This document shows positions 44,999-53,548 of a stretch of 64,000 nucleotides of DNA, piece by piece. The notes beneath the pieces are model-generated. The model had not been told where the DNA came from. It saw nothing but the letters and a program-made list of their open reading frames with translations, and made no database searches. Location of the stretch: the NCBI RefSeq assembly GCF_023333585.1, contig NZ_JAIQZN010000006.1, positions 1-64,000 of the forward strand, in the 5' to 3' direction. The position numbers and the translations under genes are program-made. The DNA comes from Argonema antarcticum A004/B2. GTDB lineage: Bacteria; Cyanobacteriota; Cyanobacteriia; Cyanobacteriales; Aerosakkonemataceae. How positions within the stretch are numbered: the first letter of the stretch is position 1; every line of letters begins with the position of its first letter.

Positions 44999-45220
44999 AT
45001 GCCCAAAAAAGTCAGAGAATTGAAACAAACGTTGCAGAAAGCAGGATTTGTACTTCTGCCTAAACGTGGAAAGGGCAGTCATTCTTACTGGGTTCATCCC
45101 CTCCTGTCAAAACCTATCGTAATCTCTGGCAAAGATGGTAAAGATGCTAAACTGTATCAAGAAAAAGATGTTATGGAAGCACTAGCAGAACTGGAGCAAT
45201 TACAGCAAGGAGAAGAATGA
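44999..45220 (+). CDS. hicA: HicA-family mRNA interferase toxin
   Basis: 73 residues: MPKKVRELKQTLQKAGFVLLPKRGKGSHSYWVHP, the double-stranded-RNA-binding-like HicA fold with the catalytic His in GSHSYW. In this family the toxin cuts mRNA unless bound by HicB. Its stop overlaps the hicB start (ATGA). Confidence 0.88.
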   Translation: MPKKVRELKQTLQKAGFVLLPKRGKGSHSYWVHPLLSKPIVISGKDGKDAKLYQEKDVMEALAELEQLQQGEE

Positions 45221-45426
45221 TGAAATATAGCATTTTGATTCAGTGGTCTGAAGTTGACCAAGCATATATTGCCAGTTTGCCGGAGTGGGGTCAATACGCT
45301 CGTACTCACGGTGAAACCTATGAATCAGCCTTAGAGAATGCCAGAGAAGTTCTAGAAGATTTGGTTTATGGCTACGAGCAGACAGGAAAATCGCTACCAG
45401 ATCCACAAACTCTTCAAGTAGCCTAG
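45217..45426 (+). CDS. hicB: HicB-family antitoxin
   Basis: 69 residues: MKYSILIQWSEVDQAYIASLPEWGQYARTHGETYESALENAREVLEDLV, the partial RNase-H fold of HicB. It lacks the long C-terminal DNA-binding domain of larger HicB proteins. Translation is coupled to hicA by the ATGA overlap. Its last 21 bp recur at 42600-42620. Confidence 0.88.
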   Translation: MMKYSILIQWSEVDQAYIASLPEWGQYARTHGETYESALENAREVLEDLVYGYEQTGKSLPDPQTLQVA

Positions 45427-45429
45427 TCT

Positions 45430-45590
45430 ATTTTCTCGCACAAAGCGATCGCACCTCTGACTACACAAATAAGCGATCGCACTTCTCATTACACAGATCG
45501 CTCTTCCCACTAAACAGATCGCTCTTTTAAATAATCGCACTTCTCAATACACAGATCGCACTTCTTCCAACTTCCATATATGTCGATTTA
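45430..45590. repeat. Direct repeats of GATCGCACTTCTCATTACACA type, second block
   Basis: Five to six units of the same repeat as at 44178-44280, in the same order, downstream of hicB and upstream of precursor leader 4. The remaining bases to 45650 show nothing recognisable. Confidence 0.8.
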
Positions 45591-45649
45591 ATTGATTGAA
45601 TTGTTAAGATTGAATTTACCGCTTGATTTGAAAGAGTAGGGATGATATA

Positions 45650-45739
45650 AAATAATTGAAACATCGGTTAGACCCACCGACTGAGCAATGGCTCGATAAC
45701 GGGACAAACACACCAACTCAAAAATGGAGAAAAACTCTC
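45650..45739 (+). promoter_or_regulatory. Conserved precursor-gene leader, copy 4
   Basis: AATTGAAACATC, GGTTAGACCCACCGACTGAG, CTCGATAACGGGACAAACAC and GGAGAAA before ATG 45740. It differs from copy 3 by a few substitutions. Confidence 0.7.
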
Positions 45740-45949
45740 ATGGATCACCAAAACTTGATGCCAATAGCGGCACAACCCGTCAACCGCATTACCACTGGAC
45801 AACTGCCAAGCGAACTGGCTGAACTGTCGGAAGAAGCACTGTCCCAACTGGGTGAGGATGCCTCTAATAGTGCATCTGTACTAGCGTCCTTGGGGAGTGG
45901 GATGTGTGGGTGTGGGATGTGTTCTTATGACGGAGACGACGCGGAGTAA
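45740..45949 (+). CDS. Cyanobactin-type precursor peptide 4 (intact, Cys-rich core)
   Basis: 69 residues. The leader MDHQNLMPIAAQPVNRITTG leads to LAELSEEALSQLGEDAS. The core region is NSASVLASLGSGMCGCGMC and the tail is SYDGDDAE. Three Cys in GMCGCGMC could become thiazolines/thiazoles by the PatD-like enzyme and the oxidase encoded 1-3 kb downstream. The start is set at ATG 45740 by the GGAGAAA site and by the other copies; the frame is open further upstream without homology. An intact antiparallel transposase gene follows at 45981. Confidence 0.88.
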   Translation: MDHQNLMPIAAQPVNRITTGQLPSELAELSEEALSQLGEDASNSASVLASLGSGMCGCGMCSYDGDDAE

Positions 45950-45980
45950 GTTCCTGGGCTACCCCGGAATCAATTTCCCC

Positions 45981-46808
45981 TTAAAGCTGCCTTTCTTCCC
46001 GTCTAGGAGCCTGATTCGCCCGGATGAATTGAGTCGCAATTGCCGTCACATCGGGGGTTTGGGATACCTGGCACCTGCCCCTGCCAGTCGGAGGAGATGA
46101 GGGAGCGGGTGGAGATGAAGGTGGGCTTGAATTGACTGACTTGTTGGTTCGATTCTTTTCAGTCTTTCCATCTTTCCCGCTTCTTGTGGTTCTCTTGAGG
46201 TCTAAGCCAGCTAGGAGTTTATTTCCCCAATTACATTTTCTAGCTGGCTTACTTTTCGGGTTGTACCGCTTGCAAAATCCTCGGTATTTCCGGGCGCAGT
46301 CCTCCAAGTTGTTGCCAAGGGTTAAGAATGCTGGATGCCACTGGGTTAAGCCATCATTTGTTAGCTGGTCATAGCTGCCATAGTTGCTGAACTCATAGAA
46401 GAAGCCCGAACGAATTTTCGCAGCTTTGGGGTTCCCGTGAATGTAGCGTAAGGTATTGAGCGCCCGCTCTCGATCCCCAGCCGGAAAGCCATCACAAAAA
46501 TATCGCCTCTCCCAAAAGTGTCCCGTGCGATTCAGCATCCGGTTAAAGCACATTGCGGTATACCAGTTGAGAAAGTGCATGATTTTGGGCAAATCATCGG
46601 TTTGAGTTGGTTCAATCAAATAATGAATGTGGTTTGACATAATGCAAAGCCCATATAGCTTAAACTTGTATTTGTCAAGAGCCTGCTTGATGGCATAGAG
46701 AAACACTTCTCGGCATTCCCACCGTTGCAGTTTAAATTCTCGGTTGTTACATCGAGTTGTGATATGGTAACTATATCCAGCCTGAAAATCGCGCTTTTTT
46801 CTGGGCAT
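45981..46808 (-). CDS. REP-associated tyrosine transposase (RAYT, Y1_Tnp family), full length
   Basis: 275 residues. The Y1 transposase core (about 1-150) has the metal-binding HUH motif in MSNHIHYLIEP, then LNWYTAMCFNRMLNRTGHFWERRYFC and the RAYT signature LRYIHGNPKAAKI. A basic middle (CKRYNPKSKPARK) and a Ser/Pro-rich low-complexity tail follow. Such enzymes cut and join single-stranded DNA at REP hairpins. It lies between precursor 4 (tail to tail, 31-bp gap) and the PatD-like gene (head to head, 54-bp gap). GTAG-hairpin repeats in this window could be its substrates; that is inference. Confidence 0.88.
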   Translation of the reverse strand: MPRKKRDFQAGYSYHITTRCNNREFKLQRWECREVFLYAIKQALDKYKFKLYGLCIMSNHIHYLIEPTQTDDLPKIMHFLNWYTAMCFNRMLNRTGHFWERRYFCDGFPAGDRERALNTLRYIHGNPKAAKIRSGFFYEFSNYGSYDQLTNDGLTQWHPAFLTLGNNLEDCARKYRGFCKRYNPKSKPARKCNWGNKLLAGLDLKRTTRSGKDGKTEKNRTNKSVNSSPPSSPPAPSSPPTGRGRCQVSQTPDVTAIATQFIRANQAPRREERQL

Positions 46809-46862
46809 AAGTCTTCAATATAATCTAGGTTTTCAACAGAGTTAAACATCAAAAATCAAGCG

Positions 46863-49145
46863 ATGAAAATTCCCCAAATCAAACCTCATTTTCGCGTCGA
46901 AATCGTCGAACCAAAAAATGTCTATTTACTCAGCGAATATGCCACCTACGCGCTGACGGGTGGCCTCTATTGCCAAATTCTTCCTCTGCTCAATGGTGAG
47001 CATACGCGAGAAGAAATTATCCAAAAACTTGATGGGCAAGTTCTCCCCGAACACCTAGATTATGTCCTCGATCGCCTCTACGAAAAAGGCTACCTCACTG
47101 ATGCCGCCCACAGTCTCACCCGCGAAGCTGCCGCATTTTGGAGCCTGCTTGGTGTAGACCCGCAAGCAGTGAGCGATCGCCTATCAGATACTAAAGTGTT
47201 CGTGACTGCGATCGGAGGTATCGATCCACAACCTTTAGTTGAATCTTTAGAGGCGATCGGGTTAGCAGTAAAAGAGTGGCAAAAAGACGCGCCCAAACCA
47301 GACGGAACTTCCCTACTGGTAGTGCTAACAGATGACTATCTCCAGCCAGAATTGAGTCAAATTAATCAAACTGCACTACAAAATCAGCAACCTTGGCTAT
47401 TAATTAAACCGATGGGCGGTATGCTCTGGTTTGGTTCCATTTTTCATCCCGGAGAAACGGGTTGCTGGCAATGTCTCGCCCAGCGGCTTAACGGCAATCG
47501 AGAAGTAGAAACATCCGTTTTGCGGCAGAAGAAAGCACAGGAAAAAGGATGTTTACCCACAGCTTTTGCGGGATTACCTTCGACAGTGCAAACTGCGATC
47601 GCATTAACCACCACCGAAATTGCTAAATGGTTGGTGAAACAGATAATTCCCGAATCAAAAATTCAGACATTAGCCGGAAAAATCATCACTCTCGATCAGA
47701 CGAATTTCACCCTAAAAACCCACACAGTTTCTCAACGTCCCCAATGTCCCGCTTGTGGCAATCCCGATTTAATTAGTCAACAAGTTAATCAAGCGATCGC
47801 CCTCACCAGTCGCAAAAAGCTATTTACTCAAGATGGCGGACATCGCGCTTTTACACCAGAGCAAATTCTGCAACGCTACGAGCATTTGATTAGCCCGATT
47901 ACCGGAGTCGTCAGCGCCCTAGTACGGGTTTCTGACCCCAACAATCCCTTCGTGCATACCTACAGCGCCACCCATGCTTTCGGTACTTCTACCAGCCTCA
48001 GTAAGCTGCGAAAATCATTAGGACATAAAAGCGGCGGTAAAGGGAAAAGCGATCGCCAATCTCAAGCCAGCGGATTTTGTGAAGCGGTCGAACGCTATTC
48101 TGGCATCTATCAAGGCGATGAACCGAAAATCAATGCTAAGATTGCCGATTTGGACAATTCAGCCATTCATCCGCAAGAGTGTTTGCTATTTAGTGAGACT
48201 CAATATCAAAACCGGGAGGAATTGAATAAAAAGGCGATCGTCGATCACGATTGGATTCCCAAACCCTTTGACGCACAGCAGGCTATTGATTGGACACCCG
48301 TATGGTCATTAACTGAGCAACGGCACAAATACCTCCCCACCGCCTTTTGTTACTACGATTACAAACTCCCCAAAGAGCATCGCTTCTGTTCTGCTGATTC
48401 CAACGGTAACGCTGCCGGAGGAACCCTAGAAGATGCCATTTTACAGGGATTTTTGGAACTGGTAGAGCGGGATAGCGTCGCCATCTGGTGGTACAACCGC
48501 CTCTCTCGTCCCAGTGTAGACTTCGCCAGTTTCAACGAACCTTACTTATTAGATTTGCAGAATTGGTATCGCAGCCAGCAACGCGAACTGTGGGTACTCG
48601 ATTTAACCACAGACCTGAATATTCCCGCTTTTGCCGCCGTTTCTCGCTATATTGGCGGCGGTGATGAACGCATCATCACCGGATACGGAGCGCATTTCGA
48701 CCCGAAAATTGCGATTTTGCGAGCTGTCACCGAAGTTAATCAAATTGGATTTGCTGTAGACCAACAGGATTATTCAAAAGCTTCAGACTCCGCCTTGTAT
48801 TATTGGTTTACCCAGGCAACCTTAGCCAATCAGCCTTATCTCGCACCTAGCACTCAGCAACCAGCGAAACTGTACGCAGATTACCCGCAGCAGTGGAGTG
48901 ATGATATCGAGCAAGATGTCTTAACCTGCGTGGAAGTCGCCAGAAGTGCAGGACTAGAAATGCTGGTGCTGAACCAAACCCGCCCCGATATTGGTTTACC
49001 AGTGGTCAAAGCGATCGTACCTGGTTTGCGCCACTTCTGGTCAAGATTTGGGGCGGGACGGCTGTATGATGTGCCTATAAAACTAGGATGGCTTCCTATG
49101 CCCTTGACTGAAGACCAAATGAACCCGATGCCAATGGTATTTTAA
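46863..49145 (+). CDS. PatD-like cyclodehydratase (E1-like/YcaO fusion)
   Basis: 760 residues, close to the ~775 of known PatD/LynD. The N-terminal winged-helix leader-binding region (about 1-80) is followed by an E1-like domain with a four-Cys zinc site (Cys201, Cys204, Cys295, Cys298). The YcaO domain runs from about 320 to the end, with GFCEAVERYSG, GNAAGGTLEDAILQGFLELVERDSVAIWW and a Pro-rich end PMPMVF typical of azoline-forming YcaO proteins. The family uses ATP to turn Cys (and Ser/Thr) of the precursor core into azolines. The oxidase gene starts 4 bp after its stop, so the two are in one operon. Confidence 0.92.
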   Translation: MKIPQIKPHFRVEIVEPKNVYLLSEYATYALTGGLYCQILPLLNGEHTREEIIQKLDGQVLPEHLDYVLDRLYEKGYLTDAAHSLTREAAAFWSLLGVDPQAVSDRLSDTKVFVTAIGGIDPQPLVESLEAIGLAVKEWQKDAPKPDGTSLLVVLTDDYLQPELSQINQTALQNQQPWLLIKPMGGMLWFGSIFHPGETGCWQCLAQRLNGNREVETSVLRQKKAQEKGCLPTAFAGLPSTVQTAIALTTTEIAKWLVKQIIPESKIQTLAGKIITLDQTNFTLKTHTVSQRPQCPACGNPDLISQQVNQAIALTSRKKLFTQDGGHRAFTPEQILQRYEHLISPITGVVSALVRVSDPNNPFVHTYSATHAFGTSTSLSKLRKSLGHKSGGKGKSDRQSQASGFCEAVERYSGIYQGDEPKINAKIADLDNSAIHPQECLLFSETQYQNREELNKKAIVDHDWIPKPFDAQQAIDWTPVWSLTEQRHKYLPTAFCYYDYKLPKEHRFCSADSNGNAAGGTLEDAILQGFLELVERDSVAIWWYNRLSRPSVDFASFNEPYLLDLQNWYRSQQRELWVLDLTTDLNIPAFAAVSRYIGGGDERIITGYGAHFDPKIAILRAVTEVNQIGFAVDQQDYSKASDSALYYWFTQATLANQPYLAPSTQQPAKLYADYPQQWSDDIEQDVLTCVEVARSAGLEMLVLNQTRPDIGLPVVKAIVPGLRHFWSRFGAGRLYDVPIKLGWLPMPLTEDQMNPMPMVF

Positions 49146-49149
49146 TAAA

Positions 49150-50562
49150 ATGTCCGATTTATTCACCCTTTCTTTCCGCCCCGATATCGCCCTCACTGTT
49201 GAAGGCGAGCGACTGATACTGCAATCGGCTCAACATCGCCTGACGTTACACCCTAAACCGGGATTGCGATCAGCATTAGAACACCTGAAGCATTCAGCTT
49301 ACACGCTTGCACAACTTACAACGTTAGTAGTGGAAATCGATGGAGTTGAAGATGGCTTAGAATTTGAGTCTGAATTACAAAAGCTAATTAGCCTTGGCTG
49401 GATTTGTCATTCTGTTTTACCGTTGGCAACTGCGATCGCGATCGCAGAAAATTATCAATTTGTTGTTCCTGTTTTTGGTTGGCAACAGCCTTGGTTGGTG
49501 AGCGAAGCCGAACCGTTGATGCTGTCTCGGTTTGCCTTTCTGCGACAAGAAAAACAACAGTTTGTTTTAGAATCTCCCTTATCCAAAGCCAAAATTATTC
49601 TGCTAGATTGGCGGGCGACAGCCTTAATTGGCAAACTGGCTCAAGTTGATGCCTCATTCACATTAGAAACTTTAGCCGATGGGCTGATTGATGTAGAGAT
49701 AGCAAGAGCGTTTATACAGTTGCTCATAGCAACCAAAATGATCCAGCTAGAACCCGAAAGTAAAGCCTTAGCCGAATGGCAATTTCATAACCTGCTGTTT
49801 CACCGCCAAACTCGTTTACAGCGATTAGACGAGCCACCTAAAACGGAAATTCCTCAATTTGAGGATAGCGAGCGATCGGCAGTTTTGAAACCGCCCATGA
49901 GCCAGCAGGTAATTTCCTTAGACAAACCTAACCTAGAAGCCTTAGCCAAAACCGATATTTCACTCACCCAGGCGATCGAATCCAGACAATCAATTCGGGA
50001 ATACGGCGACCAACCCATTACATTATCTCAGTTAGGAGAATTTCTGTATCGCTGTGCGCGAGTCAAAGAGGTTTACACCCCTGAAGATGATCTGATGAAC
50101 ATTGGAGAATGCACAAAACGTCCTTATCCCTGCGGCGGTGCATTATATGAACTGGAAATTTATGCAGTAATTAATCGCTGTCAGGGATTGGATGCAGGAT
50201 TATACCACTATCAACCCCTCGCCCACAGATTACACCAGCTTACCGAACAAAATCCCGATGTGGAAGCTTTACTCTATGATGCCTGGAAATCAACTGGACA
50301 ACAGGATATCCCCCAAGTTCTTTTAATTGTGACTGCCAGATTTGGGCGGCTATTTTGGAAATATCATGGCATCGGTTACGGTTTAATTTTGAAACATATT
50401 GGTGTTTTGTATCAAACATTTTATCTCGTTGCAACTGCCATGAAATTAGCCCCCACTGCGATCGGCGGCGGTAACTCCGAACTGTTCGGCAAAGCTGCCA
50501 ACCTTAACGAACATGAAGAGTCGTCAGTTGGAGAATTTATGTTAGGTTCTCTGAAACAATAA
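49150..50562 (+). CDS. Stand-alone SagB-type azoline oxidase
   Basis: 470 residues. The N-terminal half contains two winged-helix-like leader-binding regions and the C-terminal half (about 265-470) is a SagB-type FMN nitroreductase. Visible signs are IESRQSIREYGDQPITLSQLGEFLYRCARV, PYPCGGALYELEIYAVINRC, GLDAGLYHYQPLAHRLH and LKHIGVLYQTFYLVATAMKLAPTAIGGG. In the family it oxidises thiazoline to thiazole. In patellamide-type clusters this domain is fused to PatG; here it is separate, as in the ThcOx-type enzymes. It overlaps no gene and follows PatD by 4 bp. Confidence 0.9.
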   Translation: MSDLFTLSFRPDIALTVEGERLILQSAQHRLTLHPKPGLRSALEHLKHSAYTLAQLTTLVVEIDGVEDGLEFESELQKLISLGWICHSVLPLATAIAIAENYQFVVPVFGWQQPWLVSEAEPLMLSRFAFLRQEKQQFVLESPLSKAKIILLDWRATALIGKLAQVDASFTLETLADGLIDVEIARAFIQLLIATKMIQLEPESKALAEWQFHNLLFHRQTRLQRLDEPPKTEIPQFEDSERSAVLKPPMSQQVISLDKPNLEALAKTDISLTQAIESRQSIREYGDQPITLSQLGEFLYRCARVKEVYTPEDDLMNIGECTKRPYPCGGALYELEIYAVINRCQGLDAGLYHYQPLAHRLHQLTEQNPDVEALLYDAWKSTGQQDIPQVLLIVTARFGRLFWKYHGIGYGLILKHIGVLYQTFYLVATAMKLAPTAIGGGNSELFGKAANLNEHEESSVGEFMLGSLKQ

Positions 50563-50607
50563 AAAGTCTTGTTCATCTTCAATAATTTATTAAATCTCTA
50601 AACTTCT

Positions 50608-53052
50608 ATGCCTGACTTAATTACCATTCCTGGCTTTGCTGAACTCCAAGCTCTTACACTCGGCGACTCCCGCATTAAAATTGCCGTTTTGGACGGCCCT
50701 GCCGATTTCGATCGCGCTTGCTTTCGCGGTGCAAAATTAAGTAGAGTTAAACCTTTTTGGCAGCAAGATTTAGAGCCAATCGATCCTTTTTATATCCAAC
50801 AGGAAGTCAAAATTAGATCATTAGGCGATAAAAAGAAAGCTCTCAAGAAAGCTAAGAAAGCCCAGGAAAACAGCAAAGCAGAGACACCAAAGCCATCACT
50901 ATCCAATGATAATAGTGAGTTAATCGCGGCATCAGTTGCTCAGATTACACCATCAGATTCAGGAAAATTACTGGGTGTCACGACAACCATTTTTAATGCC
51001 TCGCTGGAATATACAGATGCACCATCGCGATCGCAATATCGCCAGTTAAGTAACTCGAAGTTATTGGTAAGAGAATCCGAACCGCAGCAAAAACCACTGA
51101 AACTAGAAATACCCTCAAATATTGACTATGACTCCGCAATTGAAGCATTAGAGGCAGAGATTCAAGCCTTAGAAGACACCATTCCTAAACCAGTGAAAGA
51201 ACGTCTAGGAGGTATCTTTCATGCGACTGGTATTTTTGGCACAATGTTTGGGCAACCCGGTTCTCCCGTTGAAGGCGTGGCCCCCTACTGCACCGCCATT
51301 AATATTCCCCTATTTGAAACCGCAAGTAGCGATGAATCACTATCTCCCCTGAATATGGCTCATGCCTTTAACCTGGCATTGAAATTGGGAGTAAATATTA
51401 TTCATTGTGCTGCCTGTCATCCTAATCAAAGTGGTTTTGCTCACGAAATGATTCAGAAAGCAGTGAAGCAATGTCAGGACAATAACATTCTAATTGTGGC
51501 TCCCAGTGGCAACAACAAAGGCGAATGGTTTTGCGCTCCAGCGATTTTGCCGAATGTTTTGGCAGTGGGAATGATGAAAGACGATGGACAACCTGCCAAC
51601 TATAGTAACTGGGGTGGACAATATCAGCAACAGGGCATTTTGGCACCGGGCGAAAACATCCCAGCGGCACTACCGGGCACCGATGAACCTACTCGGCAAG
51701 AAGGCACCAGTTTGTCGGCTCCACTGATGACTGGTCTTTCTGCTTTGATGATGAGTCTACAATTGCAACGGGGGGAACAACCAAATGCCGAAGCTGTGCG
51801 GATGGCTTTTCTTAATAGTGCGATTCCCTGCGATCCTCAAGAAGTTACAGAACCGGAACGCTGTTTAGTTGGTAAATTGAATATTCCTGGTGCTTATCAA
51901 TTGTTGACTGGGAAGACTTTATCCAGCATTCAACCATCTGCTGCTGAAGGAATAGGGAATAGTGAAGTAAGTCTACAATCCATAGTTCCAACTAATAGCA
52001 ATTCTGTACTAGAGAGTTCTGAACCTGCGGTAATAACAGTTTATCAGCCTATTAGTGAGGTTCAGAGTTTTCCTGCTACTGAACTTGTCACGGCTTCAAC
52101 AACATTTGTAGAGATTGCCTCTGATTCAGGGGCAGGCACGGGGGCCAGCCCATCTGCGATCGCCTCCTCTGATGGAAGAACAAACCCCTCTAACATAACC
52201 CCTAGCGCTGTCTCCAAAAAAGTTTACGCCCTCGGTACCATTGGCTACGATTTCGGCTCTGAAGCCCGCCGCGACACCTTTAAACAATTGATGCCTGCGA
52301 TTAACGTTAATGGCGTATTAGTTCCCGCCAATCCCTACGATGCTAGTCAGATGGTTAATCATCTGGAGTTAAACCCTGCGGAGGGTAAATCTCTAATCTG
52401 GACGTTGAATCAGGAACTCACCCCCATTTACGCGCTAGAACCGCAAAAGGCATTTGCTAACGAAATCTATGCTGTCTTTCAAATGCTGCTGGCTGGACAA
52501 ATTCAGTCTGCATCTAGCGACGATCGCATTGAGCGAGTCAGCATTCCCGGTACTCTGACCGATCGCACAGTCGAACTCTTTTCTGGTCAAATTGTCCCTG
52601 TCCTCGCCCTACCAAATATACGAGGAATGTATGGTTGGCAAGTCAACGCCCTCGTCGATGCAGTAGTGAACACCATCAGTCCCGAAGCTACCGAACCGGA
52701 TATTGTGAGTATGCGACGTTCTCTCAAGAGTTTTCTGCATCGTATTTATTATGACTTGAAAAACTTGGGACAATTGGATCGCGATCGCGCTCTTAACTTC
52801 GCCGCCACTAACGCCTTTCAAGCTGCTACTACTTTCTCTGAAGCGCTGGCGAGTGGAATGGGACTAGATAGCATTGAAGTTGAGAAAAGTCCCTTCTGTC
52901 GCCTAAATAGCAACTGCTGGGATATAAAGCTGAAGTTTTTCGATTCGGAAGATAGCAAACGATCCAAAAAGGTGTATCGATTCACGATCGATGTTGCCAA
53001 CATTATGCCAGTTACATTAGGCACAGTGCGATCGTGGTCTGTCCCACGTTAG
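50608..53052 (+). CDS. PatG-like maturation protease/macrocyclase without oxidase domain
   Basis: 814 residues. The subtilisin-like domain has Asp29 (AVLDG), His205 (FHATG, the second His of the usual HGTH replaced by Gly) and Ser368 (GTSLSAP). Between Asp and His is an insert of about 140 residues, lysine-rich and then helical (YDSAIEALEAEIQALEDTI), longer than in the PatA-like protein. An insert in this place is a mark of PatG macrocyclases (capping helices). The C-terminal domain (YALGTIGYDFGSEARRDTFKQLMPA and on) is shared with the PatA-like protein. It probably removes the SYDGDDAE tail and may cyclise the core. The last gene of the biosynthetic set. Confidence 0.88.
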   Translation: MPDLITIPGFAELQALTLGDSRIKIAVLDGPADFDRACFRGAKLSRVKPFWQQDLEPIDPFYIQQEVKIRSLGDKKKALKKAKKAQENSKAETPKPSLSNDNSELIAASVAQITPSDSGKLLGVTTTIFNASLEYTDAPSRSQYRQLSNSKLLVRESEPQQKPLKLEIPSNIDYDSAIEALEAEIQALEDTIPKPVKERLGGIFHATGIFGTMFGQPGSPVEGVAPYCTAINIPLFETASSDESLSPLNMAHAFNLALKLGVNIIHCAACHPNQSGFAHEMIQKAVKQCQDNNILIVAPSGNNKGEWFCAPAILPNVLAVGMMKDDGQPANYSNWGGQYQQQGILAPGENIPAALPGTDEPTRQEGTSLSAPLMTGLSALMMSLQLQRGEQPNAEAVRMAFLNSAIPCDPQEVTEPERCLVGKLNIPGAYQLLTGKTLSSIQPSAAEGIGNSEVSLQSIVPTNSNSVLESSEPAVITVYQPISEVQSFPATELVTASTTFVEIASDSGAGTGASPSAIASSDGRTNPSNITPSAVSKKVYALGTIGYDFGSEARRDTFKQLMPAINVNGVLVPANPYDASQMVNHLELNPAEGKSLIWTLNQELTPIYALEPQKAFANEIYAVFQMLLAGQIQSASSDDRIERVSIPGTLTDRTVELFSGQIVPVLALPNIRGMYGWQVNALVDAVVNTISPEATEPDIVSMRRSLKSFLHRIYYDLKNLGQLDRDRALNFAATNAFQAATTFSEALASGMGLDSIEVEKSPFCRLNSNCWDIKLKFFDSEDSKRSKKVYRFTIDVANIMPVTLGTVRSWSVPR

Positions 53053-53495
53053 TGAGTGGAATTATTTTTTAATTGTGGCTGACAAATCCATTTCCACAGA
53101 GGATGACTCGCACCCTGTTGGCGAATTCGGTTTACTTGTTTTTCCAGACGGCTCTGTTCTTCTTGTGGCATTCCTATTAAAATATTACGACTTTGCCAGA
53201 CCAGAACAGAAGCAGTCATACCGATACATAAAGCGAGTCCCAGTGCTGGTAGCCGATTATAAACAAGACCGTACTTAACAGCTACCCAAGTAAAATTTTG
53301 CTGCAATAAAGAAATTTCCGAACGCAATCCCCACAGACTTAAGGAACCAACAATCAGCCAAAGCAGTACAACAAACAACCACCTACCCCAGACTGTGAGA
53401 TTGTATAATTTTTGTACTTCCTGTTGGAACTTTGGGTCAAGTTGGCTAGCTGCTATTTCAGTAGGTTGGTCGGAATTTTCTTCCAGTTTATCCAT
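53049..53495 (-). CDS. Conserved cyanobacterial two-helix membrane protein
   Basis: About 148 residues from the start MDKLEENSDQPTEIAAS; the longer frame to 53552 has a less likely N-terminus. It has two membrane segments (WLFVVLLWLIVGSLSLWGL and LPALGLALCIGMTASVLVW) and a basic tail. Function unknown. It is convergent with the PatG-like gene, with a 4-bp overlap, and lies downstream of secF on the same strand. Confidence 0.65.
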   Translation of the reverse strand: MDKLEENSDQPTEIAASQLDPKFQQEVQKLYNLTVWGRWLFVVLLWLIVGSLSLWGLRSEISLLQQNFTWVAVKYGLVYNRLPALGLALCIGMTASVLVWQSRNILIGMPQEEQSRLEKQVNRIRQQGASHPLWKWICQPQLKNNSTH

Positions 53496-53548
53496 AAGGA
53501 CTGTATTCGCAAAGAATTGGCAGTTGAAACCTTCTATCTTTCTAACAT

